From Streptococcus equinus (GTDB lineage Bacteria > Bacillota > Bacilli > Lactobacillales > Streptococcaceae): a stretch of DNA of 64,000 nt. The stretch covers positions 62,001 through 126,000 of the forward strand of contig NZ_FNJK01000004.1 of NCBI RefSeq assembly GCF_900104225.1, written 5' to 3'. This document shows positions 1 to 9,411 of the stretch, piece by piece (position 1 is the stretch's first letter; the number at the start of each line of letters is the position of its first letter). A program made the position numbers and the translations under genes. The notes below the pieces were generated by a model. It was not told the DNA's origin. It saw nothing but the letters and a program-made list of their open reading frames with translations, and did not search any database.

Positions 1-6
1 CTTTAG

Positions 7-525
7 TCAATATAAATCCTCTTTCAATATTTCTTCTATCGTCTTTACCTTGGCAAATCGATTATGCCAAATAGCTTCGTAATGTTTTTGTAGTTGCTTT
101 GCTGTCAGGAAATCACTATCAAAAGTAGTCGTTCCATTCTTTGGAATAGTCACCTGATATCCTAGCTCAAACGCCACCTTAACAGTCGTATCAATGCAAT
201 AATTCGTTGCCATGCCAATGATAATCAGCCGCTCAATAGCTTGGCTATCCAGATAAGTCTGTAAATGAGTTTCTTTAAAAGCACTATTATAATGCTTATC
301 AAAAATTTTCTCGTCAACTTCTGGAGCAATAGCTTCGTAAATTTCCCAGCCATGACTTCCTGTTAGTAGTTCATCGTCATTGTGGCGGACGTAAATCACC
401 TCAATGTTTTTCTCACGACAAGTGGTGATTGCTTTTTGCCAGACAGACAAGCAGTTATCAACTGCATACGGTTTAGCCTCTATCAAGGCTGTTTGAATAT
501 CAATCACTAACAGAGCTGTTTTCAT
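7..525 (-). CDS. Cysteine hydrolase, isochorismatase-like family
   Basis: This 172-residue protein is a single-domain isochorismatase-like hydrolase. The expected triad is visible: Asp in [10 protein letters not shown] near the N-terminus, Lys in FDKHYNSAF, and Cys in [11 protein letters not shown]. The family includes nicotinamidases and other amidohydrolases; the substrate cannot be read from the sequence. It is not the nicotinamidase of this chromosome, since a better PncA lies near 11.4-11.9 kb. Its ATG overlaps the yqeK stop as ATGA, so it is the last, translationally coupled gene of the yqeG-yqeH-yhbY-nadD-yqeK operon, which suggests a link with NAD or nucleotide metabolism (inference). 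Confidence 0.88.
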   Translation of the reverse strand: MKTALLVIDIQTALIEAKPYAVDNCLSVWQKAITTCREKNIEVIYVRHNDDELLTGSHGWEIYEAIAPEVDEKIFDKHYNSAFKETHLQTYLDSQAIERLIIIGMATNYCIDTTVKVAFELGYQVTIPKNGTTTFDSDFLTAKQLQKHYEAIWHNRFAKVKTIEEILKEDLY

Positions 526-1121
526 TTGTCATCTTCCATAAAACCAACATACGCATTATAAGTTTCAATGGTTTGTGGGAAGATTGGAAAGGCTTGGTGT
601 GCAAGGTGCTCAACGGTATGAACCGTTTCATAAGCCACTGCCTTATCAAGCGATTCTTTAGCAATCACACGCGCTTTTTCCACCAAAGGAAAGCGACGCC
701 CTGGCTCGATGTAATCAGCTACATAGATAATTTTATCAAGCAGTGACATGTCACCTGAACCAACGGTATGTGTTTCAATACTACGCAAGATTTCCTTATC
801 AGTGACACCCAAATCTTCTTGAATCTTATAAATGCCGACCATGCCATGCCAGACATTATTTCCCCATTTTTTGAGTTCTGGATCAAGCTGATGCTTATCA
901 ATCAAATCCAAAAATTCTTGATCAGAAAGTTCTTTGGCGTAATCATGAATCAAGCCAGCAAGTCCAGCTTTTTCAGTATCACAACCATAACGCTCAGCTA
1001 ATTCAATAGCTGTTTTTTCTACACCAAGAACATGTTTGAAACGCTTCTCGCTCATAACAGCTGATACTTTGTCTAAAAGCTCAGCACGTTCAATTCCCGC
1101 AGTGTATGTCTCATAGGTCAC
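522..1121 (-). CDS. yqeK: HD-domain phosphohydrolase YqeK (Ap4A hydrolase family)
   Basis: YqeK-family HD-domain protein. The metal-binding signature shows as the early His in FKHVLGVEK, the HD pair in [10 protein letters not shown], a His in NVWHGMVG and the late Asp in [12 protein letters not shown]. Characterised family members hydrolyse diadenosine tetraphosphate to two ADP. I prefer a GTG start at 1121 (199 aa, protein beginning as VTYETYTAG): AAGAAGG sits about 8 nt upstream and the family usually starts here. A longer reading to 1142 is possible. The GTG start overlaps the end of nadD, implying coupled translation. Confidence 0.9.
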   Translation of the reverse strand: MTYETYTAGIERAELLDKVSAVMSEKRFKHVLGVEKTAIELAERYGCDTEKAGLAGLIHDYAKELSDQEFLDLIDKHQLDPELKKWGNNVWHGMVGIYKIQEDLGVTDKEILRSIETHTVGSGDMSLLDKIIYVADYIEPGRRFPLVEKARVIAKESLDKAVAYETVHTVEHLAHQAFPIFPQTIETYNAYVGFMEDDK

Positions 1122-1749
1122 GATAAAGACCTTCTTTCTCAATGTAGTCGATAACAGCAGGTGGCGTCAAGAAGTTTGGACGACAACCAATTTCAAAATG
1201 ATGACGAACTAAACTTGATGAAATATCCATCATTGGCACATCTACCCAGATAACAGGATATGATGTTCCAGCCTTATATTTAGGACGTTGAACACCAACA
1301 AACTGCACCATTTTAATCAATTCATCAATTTTGTACCATTTTGGAAGGTAATCAACCATATCAGCACCAATAATGAAATAGTAATCCACGTCCGGATTTT
1401 TTTCAATCAAAAGCTTCATGGTATCGTAAGTGTAACTGACACCTTTACGTTCTAGCTCAATAGTTTCAATGTCCAAGCCTTCAACACCCTCAATAGCTAA
1501 TTCAAGCATTTTCAAGCGGTGTTTTTCATCAATCGTTTCTTTTTTATCAAGATGCGGTGGCTCATATTCGGGCATAAGAAGAACTTTGTCCAAACTTAAT
1601 TGTTGGCGGACTTGGTCAGCAACCACGAGATGAGCATTGTGGACAGGGTTAAAATTTCCGCCCAAAATACCAATTTGCTTACGATTTTTATCTTTTTCTT
1701 TTTTCTCCAGTTCCACTTTGGTAAATGGAGTAACTAATTCTAATGCCAT
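1111..1749 (-). CDS. nadD: Nicotinate-nucleotide adenylyltransferase
   Basis: NadD transfers AMP from ATP to nicotinate mononucleotide in NAD synthesis. The nucleotidyltransferase motif [12 protein letters not shown] is at residues 30-41, the second-site segment [16 protein letters not shown] mid-protein, and the ISSSLVR motif (ISxT/SxIR type) near the C-terminus. The length of 212 aa is normal. The ATG at 1749 follows GGAGGTAG. The gene lies in the yqe operon between yhbY and yqeK and overlaps yqeK. With pncA near 11.4 kb it supports salvage of nicotinamide through nicotinate. Confidence 0.96.
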   Translation of the reverse strand: MALELVTPFTKVELEKKEKDKNRKQIGILGGNFNPVHNAHLVVADQVRQQLSLDKVLLMPEYEPPHLDKKETIDEKHRLKMLELAIEGVEGLDIETIELERKGVSYTYDTMKLLIEKNPDVDYYFIIGADMVDYLPKWYKIDELIKMVQFVGVQRPKYKAGTSYPVIWVDVPMMDISSSLVRHHFEIGCRPNFLTPPAVIDYIEKEGLYRDL

Positions 1750-1815
1750 ACGACTACCTCCGAGATAGGCATTACGCCCAACTCTTTTAACTACATTGTC
1801 TATATTAGAAACAGA

Positions 1816-2130
1816 CTATTTATTAAGTTCTTTTACTTTTGGTGAGATTTTACGGTTTTGTTTTTTAGATGATTCTTTGTAAAGAATAATGATACGACCG
1901 ATTTTTAGTACTGTATCACAACCAATCTCATCTTCTAAGATTTCAGCAACTTCATGAATATCTTCATCAGTATTTTGAAGAAGTGTTACTTTAATCAATT
2001 CGCGTGCATCTAGTGCATTACGAATACTTGTTTTAATTTGGTCGTTAAGACCATTTTTACCAATTTGAACAATTGGTTTCATTGAATGTGCTTGTGATTT
2101 CAAAAAAGCACGTTGTTTTGATGTTAACAT
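1816..2130 (-). CDS. yhbY: Ribosome assembly RNA-binding protein YhbY (CRM domain)
   Basis: A 104-residue CRM-domain protein with the typical start MLTSKQRAFLKSQAHSM and the RNA-binding loop IGKNGLND (GxxG). The family associates with pre-50S ribosomal particles. An upstream in-frame extension to 2205 exists, but the family starts at the ATG at 2130, and the extra residues do not resemble the family. It sits between yqeH and nadD, its usual place in streptococci. Confidence 0.93.
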   Translation of the reverse strand: MLTSKQRAFLKSQAHSMKPIVQIGKNGLNDQIKTSIRNALDARELIKVTLLQNTDEDIHEVAEILEDEIGCDTVLKIGRIIILYKESSKKQNRKISPKVKELNK

Positions 2131-2238
2131 ATCTATAACTCTAAGGGCATTCAAAATCAGATGTCGCTTAAGCGCCCTCTGCTTGCCCACGCTCAAACCA
2201 AGCAAGCTTGATTTGAACTTCCTTTCTTTTTATTTTCC

Positions 2239-3357
2239 TTAAATCAACGCTTTACGAAGAAGAACAGCTACACCTTCTGGTGCCCAAGCTGCAATCTTCA
2301 CTGGATTAGCTTGTGAGGCTTTAATACGAATCCAACCAAGACCAGAATAAACCACATCCATTTTATCTTTGATGGTAAATTCATGACGGACTAATTTTGG
2401 AAACTCAGCCAATTCTTTATCACTTGGTGGTGTCAAAAGGCTTCCGACATGTTTATCATAGAAAGCATCAGCACCAGCTAATTTAGTACGGTGTAATTTC
2501 AAATTATTATCAAAATAAGCTGTGAAACCTTGTTTGTCACCAGCCACAAAATCAAAGCGACCCAAACCAGCTAAGAACAAAGTTTGTTCAGGATTGAGTT
2601 GGTAAGTTTTTGGTTTGATTTCTTTCTTAGGACTAATGTATTTTAAGTTTTTATCGCCAAGGTAATGCGCCATTTGGTGACGGTGAATGATACCTGGTGT
2701 ATCAAAAATATGGCTACCGTCATCCAATGGGATTTCAATCTTATCAAGCGTTGTACCTGGGAATCGAGAAGTTGTAATAATATCTTTTTCACCAGTAATT
2801 TCTTTGATGATAGCATTGATAAGTGTTGATTTACCAACGTTTGTCACACCTACCACATAAACATCACGTCCACGACGTAATTTTTCAATCTTATCAATCA
2901 AGTCCTTGATAGCTTGGTGATTTTGTGCACTTGTCAAGATAACGTCAACTGGTCGAAGTCCTTCTTCGTGAGCACGCTCAGTCAACCATTGTGTCACTTT
3001 ACCTGTTTTTACAGATTTTGGCAAAATATCTTTTTTATTTCCGACAAGTAGAACATCATTGCCAGAGACAAAGCGTGACAATCCTGGGATAACTGATCCA
3101 TTAAAATCAAAGATATCCACAACGTTAACCACAAGTGCATCACTATCTCCAACTTCATGAAGAAGTTTTAAGAACTCATCATCTGTGATATGCACATCAG
3201 TGATTTCGTTATAATGACGTAATCTGAAACATCTTTGGCAATACAATTCACCCGTTTCAAGACCCTTTTCAAGGGCTGCTTTTGGTGTGTACCCTGCTTT
3301 TTCCTTATCTTCTGTTTGAATTTTGGCTCCACAGCCAATACATAATAATTCTTCCAT
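2239..3357 (-). CDS. yqeH: Ribosome biogenesis GTPase YqeH (circularly permuted)
   Basis: YqeH is a circularly permuted GTPase needed for 30S ribosome assembly. The 372-residue protein opens with a zinc-finger-like CIGCG...CQRC module (residues 6-42). It then shows the permuted motif order: G4 GNKKD (about 106), G5-like TSAQN, then G1 GVTNVGKSTLIN (about 170) and G3 DTPG. Its ATG overlaps the yqeG stop as TAATG with AAAGGAATTT as ribosome binding site, so the two are coupled. Confidence 0.96.
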   Translation of the reverse strand: MEELLCIGCGAKIQTEDKEKAGYTPKAALEKGLETGELYCQRCFRLRHYNEITDVHITDDEFLKLLHEVGDSDALVVNVVDIFDFNGSVIPGLSRFVSGNDVLLVGNKKDILPKSVKTGKVTQWLTERAHEEGLRPVDVILTSAQNHQAIKDLIDKIEKLRRGRDVYVVGVTNVGKSTLINAIIKEITGEKDIITTSRFPGTTLDKIEIPLDDGSHIFDTPGIIHRHQMAHYLGDKNLKYISPKKEIKPKTYQLNPEQTLFLAGLGRFDFVAGDKQGFTAYFDNNLKLHRTKLAGADAFYDKHVGSLLTPPSDKELAEFPKLVRHEFTIKDKMDVVYSGLGWIRIKASQANPVKIAAWAPEGVAVLLRKALI

Positions 3358-3884
3358 TAAATTCCTTTTTGATATTGAATTTTTCCGTATTTTTCTTCAA
3401 GTTTAGCCCAAACACGACGTTCACGCCAACGATTAATTTTGGTATTCCAAGCATCAGATTTAACCAAAGGTTTTACCAAGACTGATTGAATCTCTGCACG
3501 GTGCGCCGCGCGAATATCTGTCATTAGCTGGTCACCAACCATGATCACTTCATCTCGGTCAAATCCATAACGCTTGATGGCTCTATTAATACCACGTGTG
3601 AAAGGTTTCATGGCACGGCTAACAAAATCCACACCAAAGCGTGATACCGCACGATCAACACGTGAATGACTATTATTTGATACAACAACAACTGAAATAT
3701 CAGCCATGGTCATTTCATCCAACCACGCGCGTACTTCAGGTGTTCCATCTGGGTTATTCCATGCAATTAGTGTATTATCTAAGTCAACTAAAACGGCATG
3801 AATACCATGTCGCAACAAATCATCTGCTTTTAAATCATAAACTGCCTCAACCACGAAGGTCGGCCTATAATCGTCTATACTCAA
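3357..3884 (-). CDS. yqeG: YqeG family HAD IIIA-type phosphatase
   Basis: HAD-superfamily phosphatase of the YqeG family, first gene of the operon. Motif I is LVDLDNTLIAW, motif II VVVSNN, motif III Lys in MKPFTRG and motif IV VGDQLMTDI. The best start is TTG at 3884, giving a protein that begins SIDDYRPTF with GGAGAG about 6 nt upstream; a longer in-frame reading to 3896 would put the start inside that ribosome binding site. The substrate is not known; the constant pairing with yqeH suggests a link to ribosome assembly or nucleotide metabolism. Confidence 0.9.
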   Translation of the reverse strand: MSIDDYRPTFVVEAVYDLKADDLLRHGIHAVLVDLDNTLIAWNNPDGTPEVRAWLDEMTMADISVVVVSNNSHSRVDRAVSRFGVDFVSRAMKPFTRGINRAIKRYGFDRDEVIMVGDQLMTDIRAAHRAEIQSVLVKPLVKSDAWNTKINRWRERRVWAKLEEKYGKIQYQKGI

Positions 3885-3950
3885 ATTACTCTCCAAAAAA
3901 ATATATTTTACTATTTATTTTAACATATTTAGACCAATATGGCGAATTGA

Positions 3951-3985
3951 AAAAGCTCTGGCTATGAAAATAGCAGAGCCTTTTT
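3951..3985 (-). terminator. Rho-independent terminator after the DUF4230-like gene
   Basis: Inverted repeat with arms GCTCTGGCTAT and ATAGCAGAGC around a GAAA loop, flanked by A and T runs on both sides. It lies just beyond the stop of the DUF4230-like gene (3988) and upstream of yqeG, and could work in both directions. Confidence 0.75.
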
Positions 3986-3987
3986 AA

Positions 3988-4608
3988 TTAATCATAAACA
4001 AATTCAAGAGTGCAATCTGGGTATGCTGACTTAAACAAAGTGTTGTAATAATTTTCAGCAGACTCTTTGATCATTTCTTTGTATTGTTTTAGATATTCTT
4101 TTTGTTCGTCACTTGATAATCCTTTAACAACAGCTTCTCCAGTATCCACATTTTTTGTAGATGCACTTAAAAGCTCACCGTTCTGACTATAAAGTTCATA
4201 TGGGTTATCAGAATCTAATTCTACTCCTATAACTTCAAACTCAGGTATATGAACTGTGAAACTATTTTCTCCGTTTTCTTGAATCGAAACTGCTTGTTTA
4301 ATTCCTAGTTTAGCTGAATAATTTAAAATGATAATCGCTTTTTTCTCAGAATATGGAATTTTCCATCCAAATACTTTTTGAACATTTGAAATAGTATCTA
4401 TTTTTTGAATTCCTACATTCAAAAAAACAACCTGATTTACTTTTTCGATATATTTTACCATCGAATACGACTCAGTAGTCTGTTTTGACTCAGAATTACC
4501 ATTAGAAACACCTAAAAAATATGCCCCAATAAAAACAAAAATAGCAATTGCTATCATCCATACATAAACGGTGAATTTAAAACCAAATATCTTTTTCAAA
4601 ATCTTCAT
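3988..4608 (-). CDS. DUF4230-like membrane-anchored protein
   Basis: A 206-residue protein with one N-terminal membrane segment (about residues 12-33, VYVWMIAIAIFVFIGAYFLG) and an extracellular domain with a DUF4230-like pattern: a KVFGWKIPYSEKKAIIILNY segment, then the conserved IPEFEVIGVELD stretch and a Tyr-rich C-terminus (ESAENYYNTLF). Function unknown. TAGGAGAAT upstream overlaps the stop codon of a 37-codon membrane-peptide gene, so both form a two-gene operon ended by the 3951-3985 hairpin. Confidence 0.75.
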   Translation of the reverse strand: MKILKKIFGFKFTVYVWMIAIAIFVFIGAYFLGVSNGNSESKQTTESYSMVKYIEKVNQVVFLNVGIQKIDTISNVQKVFGWKIPYSEKKAIIILNYSAKLGIKQAVSIQENGENSFTVHIPEFEVIGVELDSDNPYELYSQNGELLSASTKNVDTGEAVVKGLSSDEQKEYLKQYKEMIKESAENYYNTLFKSAYPDCTLEFVYD

Positions 4609-4617
4609 CTTATTCTC

Positions 4618-4731
4618 CTATTTCTTCAAATACCAAATAAGCAACGCCACAACAAGTATTGCTAAATAAGGATTTAGGAATAATAATACTATAGCGACAA
4701 TAACAGCCAAAGAAGTTACTAACTTTTTCAT
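4618..4731 (-). CDS. 37-residue hydrophobic membrane peptide
   Basis: The open frame encodes 37 residues: MKKLVTS, a strongly hydrophobic centre (LAVIVAIVLLFLNPYLAILV) and a basic end (WYLKK). A strong AGGTGGG lies directly upstream of its ATG and its TAG is part of the ribosome binding site of the DUF4230-like gene. Good initiation signals and tight coupling support a real gene. It reads as one kinked or two short membrane segments. No family recognised; it may be a membrane partner of the downstream product (inference). Confidence 0.55.
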   Translation of the reverse strand: MKKLVTSLAVIVAIVLLFLNPYLAILVVALLIWYLKK

Positions 4732-4847
4732 ATCCCACCTACTTTTATTATTGTAATATAAAATGTAATTTTATCTTAAAATAGTATATATTCAAGTCTT
4801 TTGCTTGTCAATCGCTTCTGTACATTTTTTGAAAATCCATCAAAAAA

Positions 4848-4865
4848 AGAGTGACAAAGCACTCT
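4848..4865 (-). terminator. Terminator after the MFS gene
   Basis: AGAGTG-ACAAAG-CACTCT stem-loop followed on the minus strand by a run of seven T, just after the MFS transporter stop at 4872. Confidence 0.7.
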
Positions 4866-4871
4866 AAAAAA

Positions 4872-6260
4872 TTAATTTTCTTTACCATCAACAACTCTAA
4901 ATAGGATAATCAATTCAATAACAGCTAAGACAAGTAAAATGATAAAGGCATTTCGTGACCCTTTAGCAGTTGCTGCAGAGAAACTAATGGCAGTATTTGT
5001 TTGACTCAAAGCGACAATCAAGGAAGCAATAGTTGTTCCGACGGCGCCTGCAAATTGTTGCAAAGTATTAAAAAATGCATTGGCATCTGCTCGTTCTTCA
5101 AGAGTGACTTGCTTTTGACCATTAGTCATAATATTACCAAAAGCAATTCCAGTCCCTGCCATTGAGATAATATAGAAAATCATCAGCCAAGTATTTGACA
5201 AATGACGGCCAAATACACTAAAAAGACAAAGAGCAAGAACAAGCATACTTACTCCAAAGATAATCGGTTTTTTCGCTCCTAAGCGGTCCAAGATATTGCC
5301 ACTAAATGGCGCAAAACAAGCCCCTAAAATTGCACCTGGAAAGACAAGAAGACCCGCAACTGTTGAAGTCGAATGATTAACCAATTGAACATAATTTGGA
5401 ATAAGAAATGACATCCCTAGGTTAATAATTTGGAAAAGGAAAAATGCCACGACATGTCCAGTAAATTTATGATTTTTTAAAATTAACAAATCAACAATCG
5501 GTTGATCCAATGTCATTGAGCGTCTTACTAAGACAAGAAGACCTAAAATACCAAGACATAATCCTCCTAAAACAGGTAAACTAAGGAAACTGTATTCAGC
5601 CAAGTTATTAATACCAAGAATAAGACCAACAAATAAAGCTAAAATAGCCATCACACTAATAACATCTAGTTTTTCACGCGCCACTTTGCTCTTTTGTTCA
5701 ATTGATGTAACACCTAGGGCCAAAGAAATTAGTAGGAGCGGAATCAACAACATAAAGATGTAACGCCATCCAAAATGCGATGAAACTAAGCCACCAAATG
5801 TTGGACCAACAGCAGGAGCAACGGCTGTAATCAGCGTTCCAACCCCCATCATCATTCCAATCTTACTCATTGGAACTTGGTCTAAAATAATATTAAACAT
5901 CAAAGGAAGAGCAATTCCGACACCAATCCCTTGAACAACTCGACCAACTAATAACAGAGCAAAACTTGGTGCGACAGCATCAATTAAAACACCTAAAATA
6001 AAGAGCAAATTTGCCACGATAAAAACAGATTTTGTTTTAAATGAACGCTTAAAGTAAGCTGATAAAGGCACAACCGAAGCAACAACTAAAAGATAAATTG
6101 TTGTCATCCACTGTACCGTAGAAGTATTAATCCCGAATTCATTCATCAAGGTTGGAAAAGTAATATTCATCGCAGTCTCAACAACCACACCGCAAAATGA
6201 TAACATTCCCGCACCGATAACCGCTCTAATTACTCTGGCTGAAATTTTTTCTTCTGACAT
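4872..6260 (-). CDS. MDR family MFS transporter (DHA2-like)
   Basis: A 462-residue integral membrane protein of the major facilitator superfamily, drug:H+ antiporter type. The number and spacing of hydrophobic stretches suggest 14 membrane segments, and the antiporter motif-C-like segment AVAPAVGPTFGG is present near residue 145. Family members export lipophilic compounds by proton exchange; the substrate here is unknown. The ATG follows AGGAGGAAAT, 8 nt after the marR stop, so it is co-transcribed with and probably controlled by that MarR protein. Confidence 0.9.
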   Translation of the reverse strand: MSEEKISARVIRAVIGAGMLSFCGVVVETAMNITFPTLMNEFGINTSTVQWMTTIYLLVVASVVPLSAYFKRSFKTKSVFIVANLLFILGVLIDAVAPSFALLLVGRVVQGIGVGIALPLMFNIILDQVPMSKIGMMMGVGTLITAVAPAVGPTFGGLVSSHFGWRYIFMLLIPLLLISLALGVTSIEQKSKVAREKLDVISVMAILALFVGLILGINNLAEYSFLSLPVLGGLCLGILGLLVLVRRSMTLDQPIVDLLILKNHKFTGHVVAFFLFQIINLGMSFLIPNYVQLVNHSTSTVAGLLVFPGAILGACFAPFSGNILDRLGAKKPIIFGVSMLVLALCLFSVFGRHLSNTWLMIFYIISMAGTGIAFGNIMTNGQKQVTLEERADANAFFNTLQQFAGAVGTTIASLIVALSQTNTAISFSAATAKGSRNAFIILLVLAVIELIILFRVVDGKEN

Positions 6261-6268
6261 ATTTCCTC

Positions 6269-6685
6269 CTATTTTTCTTTCATGTAATAGCGTAATATTT
6301 TCTCAAAAACAGCAATTTCTTCTTCAGAAAATAGGCTATCAAGCGCAGCTTCTTTACTAGCAAAATATGACTGACAAGCATCAACCAAAGCCTCAGCTTT
6401 TTCAGTTAAATGAACTGATTTTTGCCTTGCATCTTTCTCAGAAACCTGACGATAAATCAAGCCCTTTTTCTCCATTCTTTGCAGCAAAACAGTCGTTGTG
6501 GAACGTTGAATATTAAACTCTTTTTCAATATCTCGTTGATAATACTCTTCTTTCCAATCATGACTCAAAAAATCAATAATTGACATTTGCATTCCTGTCA
6601 AATCATAAGGCTTAGCAAATTGATCAAACTCACGACTTAACTGATTACTGGCTATTTTAACCATACGTCCTATATTTCTGTCCAT
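6269..6685 (-). CDS. MarR family transcriptional regulator
   Basis: A 138-residue winged-helix repressor. The helix-turn-helix and wing can be seen as RDIEKEFNIQRSTTTVLLQRMEKKGLIYRQVSEKDARQK (quoted in parts: recognition helix around IQRSTTTVLLQRM, wing around VSEKDARQKSVHLT). ATG at 6685 follows AAGGAG; a GTG one codon earlier is possible. It is first in the operon with the MFS pump. Two palindromes between its -10 box and start codon are likely its own operators, so an inducing compound would relieve repression of both genes (inference from family behaviour). Confidence 0.9.
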   Translation of the reverse strand: MDRNIGRMVKIASNQLSREFDQFAKPYDLTGMQMSIIDFLSHDWKEEYYQRDIEKEFNIQRSTTTVLLQRMEKKGLIYRQVSEKDARQKSVHLTEKAEALVDACQSYFASKEAALDSLFSEEEIAVFEKILRYYMKEK

Positions 6686-6706
6686 CACATGTCTCCTTGG
6701 ATAATA

Positions 6707-6738
6707 CGTTAGTTAACTAACGGTTAGCTAGCTAGCGT
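6707..6738 (-). promoter_or_regulatory. Twin palindromic operators of the marR-MFS operon
   Basis: Directly downstream of the -10 box lie CGTTAGTTAACTAACG (6707-6722, a perfect 16-bp palindrome) and, adjoining it, a second near-palindrome centred on GCTAGCTAGC (about 6722-6738). Placement between promoter and start codon fits autorepression by MarR. Confidence 0.7.
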
Positions 6739-6743
6739 TATGT

Positions 6744-6772
6744 ATTATAGAAACATTTGGCAGTAATGTCAA
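6744..6772 (-). promoter_or_regulatory. Consensus promoter of the marR-MFS operon
   Basis: Reading leftward, TTGACA (6767-6772), 17 bp, TATAAT (6744-6749): a perfect sigma-70 type promoter, as expected for a strongly repressed operon. Confidence 0.88.
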
Positions 6773-6782
6773 GGAATTTAAC

Positions 6783-6810
6783 AAAAAAACAGCTAGAAAA
6801 ACTAGCTGTT
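6783..6810 (-). terminator. Terminator after the EamA gene
   Basis: AACAGCTAG-AAAAA-CTAGCTGTT stem-loop; on the minus strand it is followed by a seven-T run. It ends the EamA transcript just before the marR promoter. Confidence 0.75.
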
Positions 6811-6818
6811 CACACTTT

Positions 6819-7727
6819 TTAATGTAATTGTTTCTTCACTACAACCAAATCTCGTAAAGAAATTAATAGAACCGCACCGATGATAAAAATCATTCCTAGA
6901 AAATCCATCGGATAAAAGACTTCGTGCATAATAGTCAAAGAAAAGAAAACTGAAGAAATTGGTTCAACACAGGCAAGCAAACTTCCCTTAACCGCACCAA
7001 CAATAGCTGTTCCCTTTAAAAATAAGCTATAGGCAAAAACCGTTCCAACAATGATGATTCCAAACAAACCAATCCAATTGCCAACATTTAGCACAAGAGT
7101 ATATTGCCATGGATGTACCAAAATCGGAAAAACAATTCCACCCATAATCATGCCAAGACCAATCACTGTGAAGCTACCATACTCACGAATTAATTTCGCC
7201 GGCAAAATAATATAAAACGAATAAGTTACCGCTGAAAATAGTCCCCAAGCAAAACCTACTGGCGTGATAGCTAAACCATCTAGACGTCCGTGTGTTGCGA
7301 TAATATATGTCCCCAAAACAGCTAGAATAATCGCCAGAACTTCACTTCCTCGTGGTAGTTGCTTTTTCCTAATCGAAACATACCCCAAAACAAGAATCGG
7401 TGCCATATACTGTATAACCGTTGCTGTCCCTGCATTTGTGCTTTCAATCGCTCTTAGATAAGCATACTGATTCAACACAAGCCCAATCAGTGAAAAAATG
7501 GCAATACCACCAAGCGCTTTTAGTGACGTCACAGCCTTTAAAAACGTCTCACGCTGATTGAGTGCTGCAATAGTCGTCATTATCACACCAGCGACAATTA
7601 AACGTACACAAGACAATAAGTCGACATTAATTCCATGGGCCATCAAATATTGCCCTGAAACCCCAGAAATCCCCCAGAATATCCCTGCAATAAGAACCAT
7701 AATAGTTCCCTTAAACATCTTATTCAT
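6819..7727 (-). CDS. EamA family (DMT) transporter
   Basis: A 302-residue protein with about ten hydrophobic helices in two EamA halves (first half from GTIMVLIAGIFWGISGV, second from GFAWGLFSAVTYSFYIILP). The drug/metabolite transporter superfamily exports metabolites or amino acids; the substrate here cannot be stated. It has its own terminator and is separated from marR and gatB, so it appears monocistronic. Confidence 0.88.
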   Translation of the reverse strand: MNKMFKGTIMVLIAGIFWGISGVSGQYLMAHGINVDLLSCVRLIVAGVIMTTIAALNQRETFLKAVTSLKALGGIAIFSLIGLVLNQYAYLRAIESTNAGTATVIQYMAPILVLGYVSIRKKQLPRGSEVLAIILAVLGTYIIATHGRLDGLAITPVGFAWGLFSAVTYSFYIILPAKLIREYGSFTVIGLGMIMGGIVFPILVHPWQYTLVLNVGNWIGLFGIIIVGTVFAYSLFLKGTAIVGAVKGSLLACVEPISSVFFSLTIMHEVFYPMDFLGMIFIIGAVLLISLRDLVVVKKQLH

Positions 7728-7936
7728 CTTAACTCCATCTACCTTACCAAATAAAATTCAGCTCCAAGTATAACACATTTACTGGTCAGAAAACACACTC
7801 TTTATGACACTTTTTGTAAAGTAATCTTTCTAAAAATTCTATTATTTTTGGAGATTATAAAAGCAAATAAAATAGATTAAAAATAAGTCTAATACTTCTC
7901 CGACTAGCCCACTCAATCCACACTGTTTGGAATAAA

Positions 7937-7960
7937 AAAATCACCCCTTAGGGTGATTTT
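7937..7960 (-). terminator. Terminator of the gatCAB operon
   Basis: AAAATCACCC-CTTA-GGGTGATTTT perfect stem-loop with A/T runs outside, right after the gatB stop at 7969. Confidence 0.85.
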
Positions 7961-7968
7961 CACTAATA

Positions 7969-9411
7969 TTAGTCTTCTTTTAGTTTTGCCAATTCTTGTG
8001 CCAACAATTTAAGAGCAACTTGTGGGTTAGCTTTACCTTTTGTGGCTTTCATCAAGAATCCAGTGAAGGCTTTATCAGCATTACGTTTACCAGACTTGAA
8101 GTCAGCAACGGCAGCTTCATTATCTTCAAAGACTTGGTGGATAATTGGAATAAGCACAGCAGGGTCAGAAATTTGAACCAAACCAGCTTTTTCAACGTAT
8201 TCACGCGCAGAACCACCGTTTTTAGCCAAGTGAACAAAGACTTTCTTGGCAATTTTTGATGAAATTGTACCATCAGCGATGATTGCAAGCATTTCAACAA
8301 GGTTTTCTGGTGTCAACAAAATTTCTGAAAGTGTTTTGTTTTCGCTGTTCAAGAATTGAGCCACTTCACCTTGCAACCAGTTAGAAACGTGTTTTGCATC
8401 ACCACCAAGTGCTACAGCACTTTCAAAGAAATCAGAAGTTTCTTTTGTTGCTGTCAATTGAGCAGCATCGTAAGCTGTCAAACCAAATTCATTGATGTAT
8501 TTAGCACGACGTTCTTTTGGAAACTCTGGAAGAGTTTGACGCATTTCTTCAATCCATTCGTCAGACACTTCATAAAGTGGTAGGTCTGGTTCTGGGAAAT
8601 AACGGTAATCTGATGAACCTTCTTTGACACGCATCAAGATTGTTTCACCAGTTGATTCGTCATAACGACGAGTTTCTTGTTGAATTTGACCACCTGAACG
8701 AAGAACTTGTGCTTGACGTTTTTGTTCATAGATAAGCCCTTTACGCACGTTGTTAAATGAGTTCAAGTTTTTCAACTCAGCTTTTGTACCAAATTCTTCT
8801 TGACCATAAGGGCGAAGAGAAATATTGGCATCCACACGCATAGAACCTTCTTCCATCTTAACATCAGAAATACCAGTGTATTGGATAACTTCTTTAAGAG
8901 CAGTTAGGTAAGCGTAAGCTTCTTCTGGTGAACGCATATCAGCTTCAGATACGATTTCAATAAGCGGCACACCTTGACGGTTAAGGTCAACATATGAATA
9001 ACCATCAGTACCGTGAGTGTTTTTACCAGCATCTTCTTCCAAGTGAGCACGTTCGATACGAATTTTCTTAGTTGAACCATCTTCAAGTTCAATTTCAATC
9101 CAACCATTGTATCCAATTGGTTCATCAAATTGTGAAATTTGATAAGCTTTTGGATTATCTGGGTAGAAATAGTTTTTACGGTCAAAGTGCATGTTTTGGT
9201 GAATGTCCATGTTAAGGGCTAAAGCCGCTTTGATACCAGCGTCAATAACACCTTTGTTTATCACTGGAAGAACACCTGGGAATGACCAGTCGATAACATT
9301 TGTATTGGTATTTTGTTCGTTACCAAAGTGTGCTGATGTCGGTGAAAAAATCTTTGAATTTGTGTTTAACTCAACGTGGACTTCAAGCCCGATGACTGTT
9401 TCAAAGTTCAT
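7969..9411 (-). CDS. gatB: Asp-tRNA(Asn)/Glu-tRNA(Gln) amidotransferase subunit B
   Basis: GatB of the tRNA-dependent amidotransferase, which converts misacylated Glu-tRNA(Gln) (and Asp-tRNA(Asn)) to the amide form. The 480-residue protein starts with the family signature [20 protein letters not shown]. It has the conserved [18 protein letters not shown] segment, and a C-terminal GatB/YqeY tail domain (about residues 330-478) with the [13 protein letters not shown] segment. It overlaps the gatA stop by one base. Confidence 0.97.
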   Translation of the reverse strand: MNFETVIGLEVHVELNTNSKIFSPTSAHFGNEQNTNTNVIDWSFPGVLPVINKGVIDAGIKAALALNMDIHQNMHFDRKNYFYPDNPKAYQISQFDEPIGYNGWIEIELEDGSTKKIRIERAHLEEDAGKNTHGTDGYSYVDLNRQGVPLIEIVSEADMRSPEEAYAYLTALKEVIQYTGISDVKMEEGSMRVDANISLRPYGQEEFGTKAELKNLNSFNNVRKGLIYEQKRQAQVLRSGGQIQQETRRYDESTGETILMRVKEGSSDYRYFPEPDLPLYEVSDEWIEEMRQTLPEFPKERRAKYINEFGLTAYDAAQLTATKETSDFFESAVALGGDAKHVSNWLQGEVAQFLNSENKTLSEILLTPENLVEMLAIIADGTISSKIAKKVFVHLAKNGGSAREYVEKAGLVQISDPAVLIPIIHQVFEDNEAAVADFKSGKRNADKAFTGFLMKATKGKANPQVALKLLAQELAKLKED

